DNA of 64,000 nt from Simmondsia chinensis (Eukaryota > Streptophyta > Magnoliopsida > Caryophyllales > Simmondsiaceae). The notes beneath the pieces were generated by a model. That model was not told the origin of the DNA. It saw only the letters and a program-made list of their open reading frames with translations, and ran no database searches. Positions 31,906 to 44,500 of the stretch are shown here, one piece after another (position 1 is the stretch's first letter; each line of letters begins with the position of its first letter). The stretch is taken from contig JAGTTD010000001.1 in the NCBI GenBank assembly GCA_018398585.1, positions 25,737,438-25,801,437 on the forward strand. The letters are read 5' to 3'. Both the position numbers and the translations under genes were made by a program.

Positions 31906-34569
31906 TTTTCCTGTTTTCTTGATTTTCCAAGTTCTTTTTGTTTTTCAAATTTTTTGGCAGGTATGTTTTCCATTTTCTCATTTCAATATTTTGGAAATTA
32001 TTTTCTTTAGACAACATTGGGAAAAATGTAGAAAATTTTAAATTTTGTCCATGGCTGCTGTGGAGGCTGGCGAGGGGTTGGGGAAGGCCTACAACAGCGA
32101 TGGTGCTGGTGCGGCAGGCCATCGGTTGCGATGGAGGGAGATTTGTTATTTTTTTTTATTTAAAAAATTTTTTAAAACATTTTTGAAACAATTAAAACGT
32201 TTTAACTATTTTAAATGTGGATGACTTTTTTTATCCTAGTTAAATTATTTCTTAGGCATTCTGTTTTTTTTTTGCAGTGCCATGATAGCATAAATGAATG
32301 ATACTGTAACAGTGTTATGGGGAGTGTACTAGAAAAAGAAAAGTTATCAAAGTTCAAGGCACCTTAAAAACATTTAAAACTTCAGGGTACTTGAATCAAA
32401 TTTTCTTAAAAGTGTCATCTGTTGAGCGATTTAGTGATTCTTGATGAAACTACTAAACCAATTTTGTGGAGTTCTGCGCTGCAGTCTTTTTCCAGGGTAT
32501 CAAATCATGGTTCCTAGTCATGCCGTGGTCAAGGTGTTGTGAAAGGATAGTGTCGCGTACAATACATAATAGGTCGTGGCAATTTTGGTCACACCAACTT
32601 GCTCAAAATTTGCTTTGTTAACGTCGATTGTATTTTGATTCGATATCCAGTCCTTAGAAATTGTGATACTATCTTCTTATACTTTATACACTAACTATAA
32701 AGCCTTATATCTCTCTATGGTGACAAAGTTCAAATGTATGATAGTTTGATGATTATCAATCAGTATGCCTTTGTTTTGAAATATGTTGACGACAAGGTAC
32801 TGTGTACATAGTAAAATACACGTATAATTGGCGTATTGAACACGTATTCGTATTTTTATGTTTAAAAGGGCATTTATGAATGATTGCCAAAAATACGGTA
32901 AAATACGCATTTTTTAATTTTAATTGTATAATACACGTTTTACATCATGAGTTCTGTTTTTCCCGAATAAAAAGTAAAAGATCGGTTGAAATTAATCATA
33001 CTTAAATTTAAATTAAGTATCCATATTGTATATTTTGCAAAATTTGTCACTTCAACTTACAAATTATTGACTTATACATTAATTCTTGATTTGTCTTATG
33101 GTTCTTACTGCCGTTATTATAAGTAATACCATCGAATAAAAGTCAAAAACCACAACGTCACGTTCATTTCCCCTCTATAATTATTTAAGAAGAAGTTATA
33201 AACATTGTTATAATCCTATATAAATTTTTAATAAGTTACCGAACTTTTGACCGAATTTTTTGTGTATAGAGCGAAGAACTTATTAAATTCCGTTTAATTC
33301 CTGCACCGTATATTACTAACTATGTCTGTACTTTCTCTTGTGTCCTATGTTACATAGGGTTCCACTTGTCTTGTTTTTGGTTTAATCTATCGAGAGATCG
33401 TAGATGATAACCAAAGAGACAGTTTTGACTTCCTTATTTATGATGGTTACCATTTACAGGCCATTAATCTACGTATCCAATCATCTCTTAGAGAGCTTAT
33501 TTTTTGGAAAATGTCTCTGTTGATCTTGCTGGACATTTTGGTAGAGACAAGACCATTGCTTTACCTGAGAAATGATTCTGTTGACCTTCTATTGAAAGGG
33601 ATGTTGCTTATGTAGTGTCTCAATATTCTTGATGTGACCAATATAAGAAACTAAGGATGGTTCTTTTCTTTTTTGCCTATGCTTCAATCTCATTAGAGAG
33701 AACTGAGGCATGGACTTTGTTTATCATAAACTGCTCTGACTCTATTGTGGTTGTGGTCTGTATGTTTTACCCACTATACTCTTATTTTAAGATAACAAAT
33801 GCTGCACATGTAGACTGAATTTTTTTTCTATTGAAAAAGAAATATTATTAAGAGAGAAAGAATGTACAAAGAGTTGAGGACAATCTGTCCTAGAAATAAG
33901 AATAACGCAACACAAAAAACCAAGAGCTAATAACATAAAGCCCTGTAATCCTTTTGCAAATCCTAAAAGGACCACCTTTTCACATTACTCTGCTGTCAAA
34001 TGAATGGCTCCACCGTGATGCTACAATGACAGCATTGATTGATTCATACTCCATGGCTGCTGAGAAATTGATTTTTCTATTCTAGTTTAGCTTAGATCCA
34101 TGGCTTTATTGTAGCATTACTTTCTGCTTGAATGTGTTCATATACCATCTTCGACTCTCAATTTTCGCATATTTTTCTTGATTTCGAAGTTTCTGCTCCA
34201 TCTGTAAGTGATGCCTTTAGGAAGATCACCCGACCGTCTTGACGTATGGTCTCAACACATCCAACTTGAGTGAAGGGGTGACTACCAATATAGAGCTATC
34301 CTTCTCATCTTCCTCTAAGATTTCTCCGGTTCTCTTCTCCTTGCTTCTTTTTCCAAATTCCCATTTCTCTCTCTCCTAGATAGGAGATAAGAGGGGATGA
34401 GGGAGGGGAGTGGGGGAAGGTTGTCCAAATGGCTAGTCAATCAGCACATTTTGGTCCTAGTATTATCTGGACATATGATTGTAAGCCCTAGCTCTTGACG
34501 TGGGCTCTCTGGGTCCTATTTACATTCCTCATAAGATGCACCTTATAAGATGCACCTGTATGTTGAAGG
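31906..34569. other. Non-coding stretch, one possible LINE 3' remnant
   Basis: AT-rich, no supported gene. At about 33822-33990, AAAAGAAATATTATTAAGAG and following bases, preceded by a T-rich run, resemble the 3' end of an L1-type element on the - strand, but no protein is readable. Confidence 0.5.
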
Positions 34570-35728
34570 GAAAAATAATGTACGACCCCCTAAGTTATGC
34601 CATTAAACACAACTAACACCCTGAATTTTCATGTTTAAAATTTTACCTTCTAAAATTTGCTATTAAACTCAACACACCCTCTCAACTTTCAATTCCAAAT
34701 ACCAGCCCTCGAACTTTGTCACTGAATACAATTCACCCATGAGCTATCTTATGAAACAAAACTTACCCCATCCATGTTTAGTTTAGCTTCTTAATTATTT
34801 AATTCTACGTAATCTACCCGTTGTAATTTTTCAAAAGGTGAAATTGATCATTTTAACCCCTTAACCTTTTAAATTGCATGCCTGGAGCCATAGAAGCCGG
34901 AATACTAAACTTCTCTTTCTCCATCCTCCAACAACAAAACCGTAGTATCATCACATTTTTATCTATTATCTAGTCCAACGGTGGCCATAATTTCAAGGGA
35001 CCACTTCTTATTATCAACAAGGTCTATTTTGCATCAAGGTTGTGCTTTTCTGGTTACAATCTGTCGCACCTGACACCAATATTTACCCCTCCTATCTTTG
35101 TTCTTCTTCCTAAGTTTCAGCAGGTAAGTTCTGCAGCATTCTTTTTCTTCTAGTTTTAGGTACAATTTTCTAATGCCAAATTGATTTCTTAGGAAAATCT
35201 CTCAAGTTAAAAATGTATTCATTTCTAAAATATGCAAAAGTTGTTTTCTTATGTAGGAGTTATGTTGAAATAATTTGAGGGGCCTTGGAACAATTTGTGT
35301 CCAGTACAATATGTATGTGCAATGCAACTGGAAATAAGGTCTGGTGGCTTTGTACAGAAGAATAAGAAAATGAGGGAAATAGTTGGGAAAAGACTGTATT
35401 TTTCCTTGAATGATATACTAGTAAATCCAGCTCTATGTGAATACTGTTTAGTTCGGAGTTAAATTAGATGTGTGTGTGTGATTTGGGTTTAACATAGGTT
35501 TGGAGGTTATTTTTAAAGGTAAATATCCAGAAGGTTGAGTTGTGTGTTAATATCATAGTTCACGGGAGTTAAATTCAATGTGGAGAGGTTGAGTTGTATT
35601 TAGTACGATAGTTTAGGGGAAGAATTGTGTAAGAGACATAGTTTAGTGGACTATTTTTTAAAATTTAAAGTTCAAGAGTGAGGTGCATTTAATAGCATAA
35701 TAAGACGTCAATTATTTCTCAATATTTT
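34570..35728. repeat. Long imperfect terminal-inverted-repeat sequence (MULE-like or foldback)
   Basis: The left end (GAAAAATAATGTACGACCCCCTAAGTTATGCC and on) and the reverse complement of the right end (GAGAAATAATTGACGTCTTATTATGC and on) align over more than 100 bp with roughly 70% identity. Both contain short motifs such as CTATTAAA(C/T). No transposase is inside. Target duplication not resolved. Confidence 0.45.
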
Positions 35729-36675
35729 GGAGTTCTGGTGATCATACAACTGTTGAGGCCATGTCTCTCTTATCTATGCTGCTTGTTTGGTTAAGGGATC
35801 TGGCAAATGGTAACATGGTGTGAAATATTTGTTGATACGATAATGTTCATAGTCATGTATCCATCATGTTTTATTTCCTGGCATGAAGTCAATAGTATGC
35901 GAGCTTCTAGCATTATATCCATGGGATTTTCTTATATGGGTAGTTGCTGACAACACTTCTCCGACAAGTGTGCATACTGATTCAAATATTTTAGAATCAA
36001 ATAATATGGGAAATATCATTAATTATGGTGCCTCACGAGAATATCTACGCATGAAATATCAGTACCATCAAGAGACGTTATGCTCATGTTATGCCTACCA
36101 GGCATTGATTTACCATTCACGCATTTCTTATCCCCTTCTATAGGGACATCCGTTGTGGATTTTGTGCTAACGGCATATATGCAATTTCTGAAATCATTGC
36201 TCTCAGTGGTCTAATGTTTAGATGAAATCATGCATATGAGTGAACAGAACATTATCCTTGTTCAAAAGGGAACCTGCTTTGAAAAGATTCTTCATCCTAA
36301 TTATGGTAGTAGGTATGTTAATAAAAGGTTTCATGCTATTCTTGGGGGTAGTAAGACGGTGTTTCAGTGTAATGGATTGAAACATTAGATGGAAAGAGAG
36401 GGATTTGGGGACAGGATGTTGATGTACTACTCTGTGATCCAAACGTTAGCTACTGTATATTTTTGTTGATGGCGATTTGCCCCTTTCTAATGTTTTGTTT
36501 TCAGTGTTAAAAGGGGATGTCTAGCATTTCTGTTTGCCAAACTAAGTAGGAAGTAAAACCATTCTGCGATTCCTTGCAAGCATTCTCATTTTTTGTTTTT
36601 TGAATTGCTGCTGGAAGCATGTGTTTTTCCTTTACAATTTGAAGTAATGATGTCTAGTTTCCTGTATGTTTCCAG
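35729..36675. other. Non-coding stretch upstream of the CID-domain gene exon
   Basis: An 86-codon open frame (35883-36143) has no recognisable domain. Directly before 36676 the sequence TGTATGTTTCCAG is a good splice acceptor, so at least the right end of this stretch is probably intron of the gene. Confidence 0.5.
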
Positions 36676-36807
36676 TTACGGCGATAGAAACCGAGATATC
36701 CATGCAGCAAGGCTCTGAAGGCGGCAAGATGAGCAATGATGTTTTTGATCCAAAGATACTAACTGATAAATTATCGAAGCTGAACAATTCTCAACAAAGT
36801 ATAGAAT
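36676..36807 (+). CDS. CID gene, exon with start codon
   Basis: Follows acceptor TTTCCAG. There are two in-frame ATGs: 36702 ([10 protein letters not shown]...) and 36729 (MSNDVFD...). Family proteins usually begin MSND-like, which favours 36729. The bases before are 5' UTR, so an upstream non-coding exon is expected. The exon ends GAA T|GTATCC in phase 1. Confidence 0.82.
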
Positions 36808-38537
36808 GTATCCTTTGAATAATTTAAGTTGGCCGTGTTTATCTTTTGGGAGTTTTTATATTATCTTCTCATCTGTAACATTTCAATCGACTGAGGTTTG
36901 ACATTTGTTTCCTATTCTTCTTTTTCTGGCAGCTGAAGTGGTGCTTTACTGTATGTTATAGCAGCTTTTATGTTTCCACTTTCGTTTGTGTATTTCATAC
37001 TTGATTACCTTAGACGACCGGAATTCTGTATTCCCAACTTGGCAACTGGGAAGTCAGTCTAGGATGGGTAAAATATATAGAGATTTGTAGTAGAGAAATA
37101 ATGAGATGTTTTAACTAACTTTTTGAGCTAATTTCGGAGGTGTCCTCTGGCCGGTAGTTCTTTTCATTCATGTTGGTGATCAATGTGTTATGGATTCTAG
37201 GAGTCAAAAATTCTTCACAAATAACGTAAAAATTAATGAAAGCAGGAGCGAACTAGAATTATATTATGTTTTCTGTAAAATCAGTCAGGCATTCTCCATT
37301 CTTTTTTTTTTTTTTTTGCAATTCTTTTGCCATTCAGTGCCACAATGTTTCCATTAACATCTTATGAGCCCTATCTCGGTGGTGTATCTCCCACCGCAAG
37401 AAGGCAAGGCAGGTTGTTGAAACATGGGAAAAAATGTTCAACTCATCCCAGAAAGAGCAATGTGTTTCTTTTCTCTATCTTGCAAATGATATATTGCAAA
37501 ATAGCAGGAAAAGGGGCAGTGAATTTGTGAATGAGTTCTGGAAAGTCCTTCCTGCTGCTCTTAGACACATTCATGAAAATGGTAATGAACTTGGCAGAAA
37601 GACCGTCTCCAGACTTGTAAGTGTATCTGTCTTTTTTGTTGTTATTATTATTATTATTATTATTATTAGTTTATTATTTTTCTTCTTGGATTTTATAAGC
37701 TTCTCTCTTTTTCTTATTCTCCTCCTTTCTACCTGTGGAAGACATGTCGAGCATGCACAAGAATGTTTTATTTTCCTTTTTCTTATGTGCCTTTGTGTGT
37801 GGACTGTGCTGAGTTTGGCGATATCGAGCAATTGTTTAGTTTGATTTTCCATTATTTTTCCTATTGACAATCATATTTCAGGATTCACATTCATTTCAGG
37901 TGCTTTCCTTCACTTAACTAATTGGGAATATTATGTAATAAAAAAACTGTAGTTCTACTTGATCGTTCAGCCACTCACAATTGTACTTCTCTTGGTTGAC
38001 CTTTTTCTAATTTCTACTTAGGTTAATATTATTAAATAGGCAATGTCGAGCATCTAGATTTGGGACCTGATATTGGAGTTGGGATTCATAATTCCAATTT
38101 GTTGCTTGCTGGTAGCTGCAACCAGAGTTGACTGTGCAACAGAATCGAAGGTCGCATACCCGAACATAAACTAAGTTCTCAGTTGTACTGGAATGGGAAT
38201 TTTGATTTTTAGGCCTCCATGGAATTGGGTTATAATATATATTTTGACTATTTGGAGTGGTGGAAAAATACAATTCCATATAAACTTTAGGGATCCAATA
38301 TTTGAACTAGGATTTTTTTGCAAATGACCACCTACATTTTATGCCATTTAGCTTTTAACTACCAGATTTTTTTTTCATTTTGCATTTAACCACCTCAAAA
38401 AAAAGTTTGGGTAGCAAATGACAATCAGTTAATCCCTTCGTCAACCAAAATCGAATATTTGGATGGAATATCCAGCTTTGGCTGACGGAGGAATTGTGGT
38501 CATTTGTTATCCAAACTTTTTTTTAGATGGTTCAATG

Positions 38538-38572
<35 letters not shown>

Positions 38573-41500
38573 AACCAAAAAAAAAGGCTAAAAAAAAAAA
38601 ATTGGGTGGTTAAGTGCTAGATGCCACAAACTGTAGGTGGCCTTTTGCAAAAAACTAGAAATTAATTATTATTATTAGTGATGGAGATAAAAACTAATAA
38701 TCAAACATTATTTCAGTATATGTATATGTCAGTCTGACATGGCATCAAGAAATCCCCTTGGCCACTTAATGACATAAACAAAGATGCGGGGCATGATTCA
38801 TGTGAAGCATGAGAATTGTTATTTAGGGTGATATTATAGTGACTTACTTAGGGTTTATCTGTTGAGACTTTAACAAAGCAAGTCTATCTTCTTGTGGCTT
38901 ACTTTTTAGGATATGATAAATTAAAGAATTTAACTTGGATAATGAACACTCATAAGTAATTAATTAATTTTTAGTATGCTCATTTATGCAAATCTAAATC
39001 GTAATAACTTTAGTATAATCTTAGTATAAATGGCTAATGTAGTGGTCTAGTGGTGTTAAACACGCTTGGTTGCCTCTTCTTTTCCACAAGATCGATCCCT
39101 TATAATAGCTCACTTTCCCATTTCCCTTTAAAACATTTTCAAGTCGAGATATATAGTAATCTTAGATAATTCATGTTACTAAAAAATTTATCATTCATGT
39201 GCCCAAGTGCGGTATGCCATGATTCGCACAAGAAAATAATATAAATAGAATTAGCAAAAGTTTTTATTTTGCCTTAGCATTTAGAGCATGTTTGATATGA
39301 GGTTAAAAGAGGTTAATGGTTTCAGGGGTAACTATTGCACCTTTTTTAACCCCATCTGCCTTACTATTAACATTTAACTCATAAAAAAGTTAACCCCAAA
39401 TGGGGTTAAAACATTGTACTACTACCTACTAAAGCAAATGGTCATTACAAGGGAATGGTAAAAATTGTACTAGTTGTTTTTTCTGTTTTAGGTTGAAAGA
39501 TTATAAAAAGTTTTTTTTTTGCAAAAGACCACCTATATTTTATGCCATCTAGCTGTTAACCATACGATTTTTTTTTTGTTTTTGCATTTAATCACCTAGG
39601 CTATGTTTGGCGTCAGCTGTTAGCTATTGGCTGTTGGTTCTTAGCTGTTAGTGGATGGTTGTTAGCTGTTAGCGTTTAGCTGATTGACCAGTTGTTAACT
39701 GTTGGCTGATAAATAAATGAGTAAATGCAAGTATTTGGTAAAATCAGTTGTTACGATTAGTTTTTTCAATGTAAATTACATATAAAGACTTTTAAAAAAA
39801 ACCAAAAGAGTTAATAAAATAGTATGACTTCTTTTTTATCAATTAGACATCACATTTATAAATTAGGTAAAATAGTTGTATAAATTAACTTTTTTTTCAA
39901 TCATAGTATGGATTATCTTATATTATGTGAATTCTAATAATTTCAATTTTTTGATCAATGTAACAATTAAAATATTGATAATAGTAAAATGAGTTTGGTT
40001 TAAATTAATTAATTTTTAATATTTTTTAAATTAAGTTACAATTCTATCTGTAAAATTAATTTAATATTTTTAGAAACATAAATAAGGTCATATATTTATG
40101 TTGTATTTTTTTTAGAAAATAATAGAAGGGTACACTAGTAATTTAATATGTAAAAAGCTAAACTCTAAACTCTATAGCTTTTCAAAAGCTAACCTCCAAC
40201 CGCTAAAAGCTACGCAAAATGCTGACTTAAAATTATTTACCGAACACCAGTTTTAGCTGTTTGACTATTCAAAACTCTATGAAAAAGCTTTACCAAACAT
40301 AGCCCTAAAAAAAGTTCGGGTGGCAAATGATCACTAGTTAACCCCACTGTTAGCCAAAACCGAATATTCCATCCCAAATGCATGCAATATTTAGTTTTGG
40401 CTAACGGAGGGGTTAACTAGTGGTCATTTGCGACCCGAACTTTTTTTAGGTGGTTAAATGTAAAAACAAAAAAAATGGAAGGAATATTCGGTTTTGGCGG
40501 ACAGAGGGTTAACTGGTAGTTATTTGCTACCCAAACTTTTTTAGGTGGTTAAATGCAAAAAAGAAATTAAAAAAAATAAAAAATAAAAAAATCGGGTGGT
40601 TAAAGCTAGATGGCATAAAATTTAGGTGGTCATTTGCAAAAAGCCCTTAGAACGAACCCAACTTGATTGACCTAAAACTCACGATGACTCGAAATTGAAA
40701 TGACTTGATCTAACTTGAATTTGAGCTAAACTCAAAATGACACCAATCGATTGACCGAATCCTTGATGACCTGGCCATTTAGACTTGACCTGATCTGACT
40801 TGAAGACCGAAATGAACCAACCCTTTTGACCCAAAACCAAAGATAATTGAAACCTAGAATGATCCTACTGAAACACAAACTATCCCAACATGATTGACAT
40901 GAAACCCAAGGTAATCCAAAGTCATCTAAGCTGACTCGAATCCGAATTGGATATGACCCAACCGTAGGTGATATGAAATCTGAAATAACCCAACGTGACT
41001 CGAATAAAAAATGAACTGACCCTGCTAAGATCCGACTTGAATTTACCTGAGTCCAAAATGACCTAGCCATATAAACCCGAAAACCTACTCATACCCAAAA
41101 ATGACCTGAGCAGACTCAAATCCAACCCAAGTTTATATAAAACCCGAAAGGATCCAGCGTCATTAACTAGAAACCTGCCCTGAGTAAGAATTCTTACTGG
41201 GATTATAATTCTAGCGTTTTAATCCTTTGATTATCTAAAGAATGGAATTTCAATTCTTATATAAAATGGAATACTAGTTCTATCCTAATTCCAGTTCTTC
41301 AAAATTGGAATCGAATTGTGATTCTATAGTGGAGTCCTAATTCTATGTGCCAAATGGAGCCTTAATGAATTTCATCTTCTTCCTGTTATTTCTGAGTTCT
41401 ATGTTTCTTCCTTGTACTTCTGTAGTTTCTTGTTACAAATTGTTAGCTTGAGAGATTGGCACTGCAAGTGATATATTAAGCTTATGTAGTATTTGATAAT

Positions 41501-44500
41501 GTTTATTATGGGACATGCTGTGGAAGTTTCCTTCCTAAGTAATGGAAAAAATGCGGCACAGATATTCCTTCAAAACATATTTTGTGGGGAAGCCCATTGA
41601 TTCTAAATTTATAGCACTGATAATTTTTTATCAACCTTATTGCTTTCTGAAAAGGAATTAAAAATGGTTGTAGTAAAGAATTGATGATATATGTTTGTAG
41701 AAATACTATAGGAGAGGCAGTATGGTGCTACTGGCTAGCAACATTGAAGAATAATTCTAAAATGCAATTGATGAAGTCTTTCTGAAGGATAGACTCTTTA
41801 CTGTTGTCATTTTAGTTGCTGTGTTCAAGGTTTCATGTAGGAAGGGGAGTCTGGGGAGCAAATTTACATTCTGTTTGGAGGCATGTGTTACATTCTTTTC
41901 TTTATTTTTCTCTATTGGGAAAATGATTTACAACTGTGTGTGTGTGTATTATTTTTTGTTGAGTGCTTTGATGTGTTTGATTGCATGCTTGTGTAGGTAT
42001 TTGAGCAGTGGTGTGGTATTGATGGGTATATGGGGTTGTTACTTGAAGCCTGCCGCGCAGGGAAATTATGTTTAGAACAAACCGGAGTAGCACTAAATGG
42101 GTTATTGTTGGTGTGCTCGTATGTTTGGAATAGTATGTATGCAGTGTATTATAAGAATTGAATTAAGTTACAATTTGCTGGCTTGTTATGGTCGCGGTTG
42201 CCATATGGTGGAAGCAGGATGTCAAGGACTTTATGTAATGGGCCACCACGCTTGTGCTGGATTTTTTTTAAGGGAAAGTAAATTGCTTTTAAGTGAAACA
42301 TCCTCGCTACAAGTTCCACTCTGTAGGGGTAAGGCTACGTACGTCTTACCCTCTCCAGACTCTGCCTTGGCGGGAGCCTCTTTGAGGCATTGGGTTGTTC
42401 TTGTTGTTGTAAATTGCTTTTAAGCTTTACACAAAAATTTGATGACCAACTATACTATCATTATTGTACATCTTTGACAGATTGATATATATAAAATATT
42501 TTGTATTTATATTTTAGTAATGTAATTGCGTAAGTGGGTACCAACACGCAAGCATTGGATCCCATTAGAACTCCGAAGTTAAGCGTGCTTGGGCGAGAGT
42601 AGTACTAAGATGGGTGACCTCCTGGGAAGTCCTCGTGTTGCACCCCTCAGGTTGGGGGTTTGGTAAGCTCCAAGATCTACTTGAGCTTAACCTTGTGGAA
42701 TGATAGGATAGTGAAAGAATCAAGATGAGAAGAGAAGTGAAAGAGATGAGAGATTAGAGAAAGTTAGATGAGATAGAGAGAAAATATCTCAAAGAGATGA
42801 TTGTAATTTTCATTGAATGAATCAATATTACACTTGAGCAAGCTATTAATACTAGATCAAGATACATTGCACATAGGCAAAACCGAAATCAGCTAGCTAG
42901 GCCTTAGTCGCCACATTGACCAACACTTGACCTTACAATCGACTTAACTAACAACTAAGACCTTTGGCGCCAACAAGAAGCCAATTCAAACATTATAATT
43001 CAGTTAATGAAACGCAGCACTTAACTAGAGCTAATACATCCAGACTTAACTAGCATAACAATAGCAAGATCATAACATTCCCCTCCTCTTGAAAACGTTC
43101 TTGTCCTCAAGAATTGGAAGGTAGGAAATTGACTCCTCAAGAATTGAAGCTCTTACCAAGTTGCATTCTTCTTGTCCAAATTGGTCCATTGCACCAAAAC
43201 CTCCTGAATTGTTCTGTCACAGCCTTTACCTCGTGTGAATCAAGCACAGCAGCAGGTTGCAGAAGTAAGGTTCCATTTGAGCCAATGTCCGGAGGATGAA
43301 GTGAACTTCCACACCCCCTTTTCACCTGTTTCTTGAGAAAGGAAACATGAAAAACAGGACGAATGTAAGCGTTAGGAGGTAAATCAAGCTTGTAGGCTAC
43401 TTTGCTAATCTTCTCAAGGATCTTATAAGGCCCAAAGAACCTAGCACACAACTTCACATTCTTCCTCACAGTCATGGTTGCTTGTCTGTAAGGTTGCAAT
43501 TTCAGATAAACCATGTCCCCAACTTCAAAGTTTCTGTCCACATGTTTCTTGTCTGCATACAACTTCATTCTAGCTTGTGCTTGATGAAGATTATCTTTCA
43601 ACATCTGCATCAATTATCTCCTCTGCTGTACTAGATCAGTAACTTCAGGAACTGATGACAATCCCTTGCAATGTCAATGGTGTTGGAAGATCATAACCAT
43701 AAAGAGCTTTGAATGGAGTAGTTCAAATAGAAGCATGAGCATGTGTATTGTAGCAATGCTCTGCGAGGGATAACCACTTGCTTCACACTTTGAGATGACT
43801 GAACACCATGCTCCTGAGGTATTGCTCAAGGCACTGATTGACTCTTTCAATTTGTCCATCGGTTTGAGGATGGTATGATGAACTAAGAGCCAATGTTGTT
43901 CCCAAAAGGTTGAACAACTCCTTCCAGAAGTGACTTGTGAAGATCCTGTCTCGATCTGATACAATAGATTGTGGCAAGCCATGAAGCTTGTAGATGTTGT
44001 CCAAGAAGCTCCTTGCCAATTTCTTAATTGTCATAGGTCTTACCAAGCCAATGAAGTGACTGAATTTGGTACCGATCAACCACAACCCAAATAACCTCCT
44101 TCCCTTTTGATTTGGGCAAGCCCTCAACAAAGTCCATGCTAATATTCTGCCAAGCTCCTTCAGGGATTGGTAAAGGTTGGAGAAGACCTTGATATCTATG
44201 ATCACCCAACTTAGTTTGCTGACAAACCTAGCAAGCCTGCACAAAATCAGCCACTGCTCATTCCTGTCCAGCTGAAATAGGCCTTAAGCCTTTGATAGGT
44301 GCCTTCAACCCCTGAATGTCCCCCCAGGCTGAATCGTGAGAGGCACTGATGATTTGCTATCTTAATCAGTGGAAGAGCCAATGTACAACTTGCCCTTTAA
44401 TCAAATAACTCCCTTCACAATAGACTCCTCCGCATAAGTGGCAGTACTGCTTGTTCTGCTCACACTAAAAGCTGTTATAGACTCTTGTGCAAAAGAATCA

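Noticed and set aside
36933..36951. A tiny exon reading L-K-W-C-F-T between AG and GT, similar to the CID motif L-S-H-W-C-I
   Set aside because: Frame does not fit the preceding exon, and the true motif ([12 protein letters not shown]) is continuous at 37369.
37434..37844. A 136-codon ORF starting [10 protein letters not shown]
   Set aside because: Its first part is the CID exon; the rest reads through the splice donor at 37617 into the TTA microsatellite.
42534..42647. A functional 5S rRNA gene or a Cassandra LTR element
   Set aside because: The 5' end is diverged, no T-run terminator follows, no tandem 5S array or Cassandra-type TGTRACA LTR ends are present, and the 20-bp duplication encloses both 5S and SINE parts.
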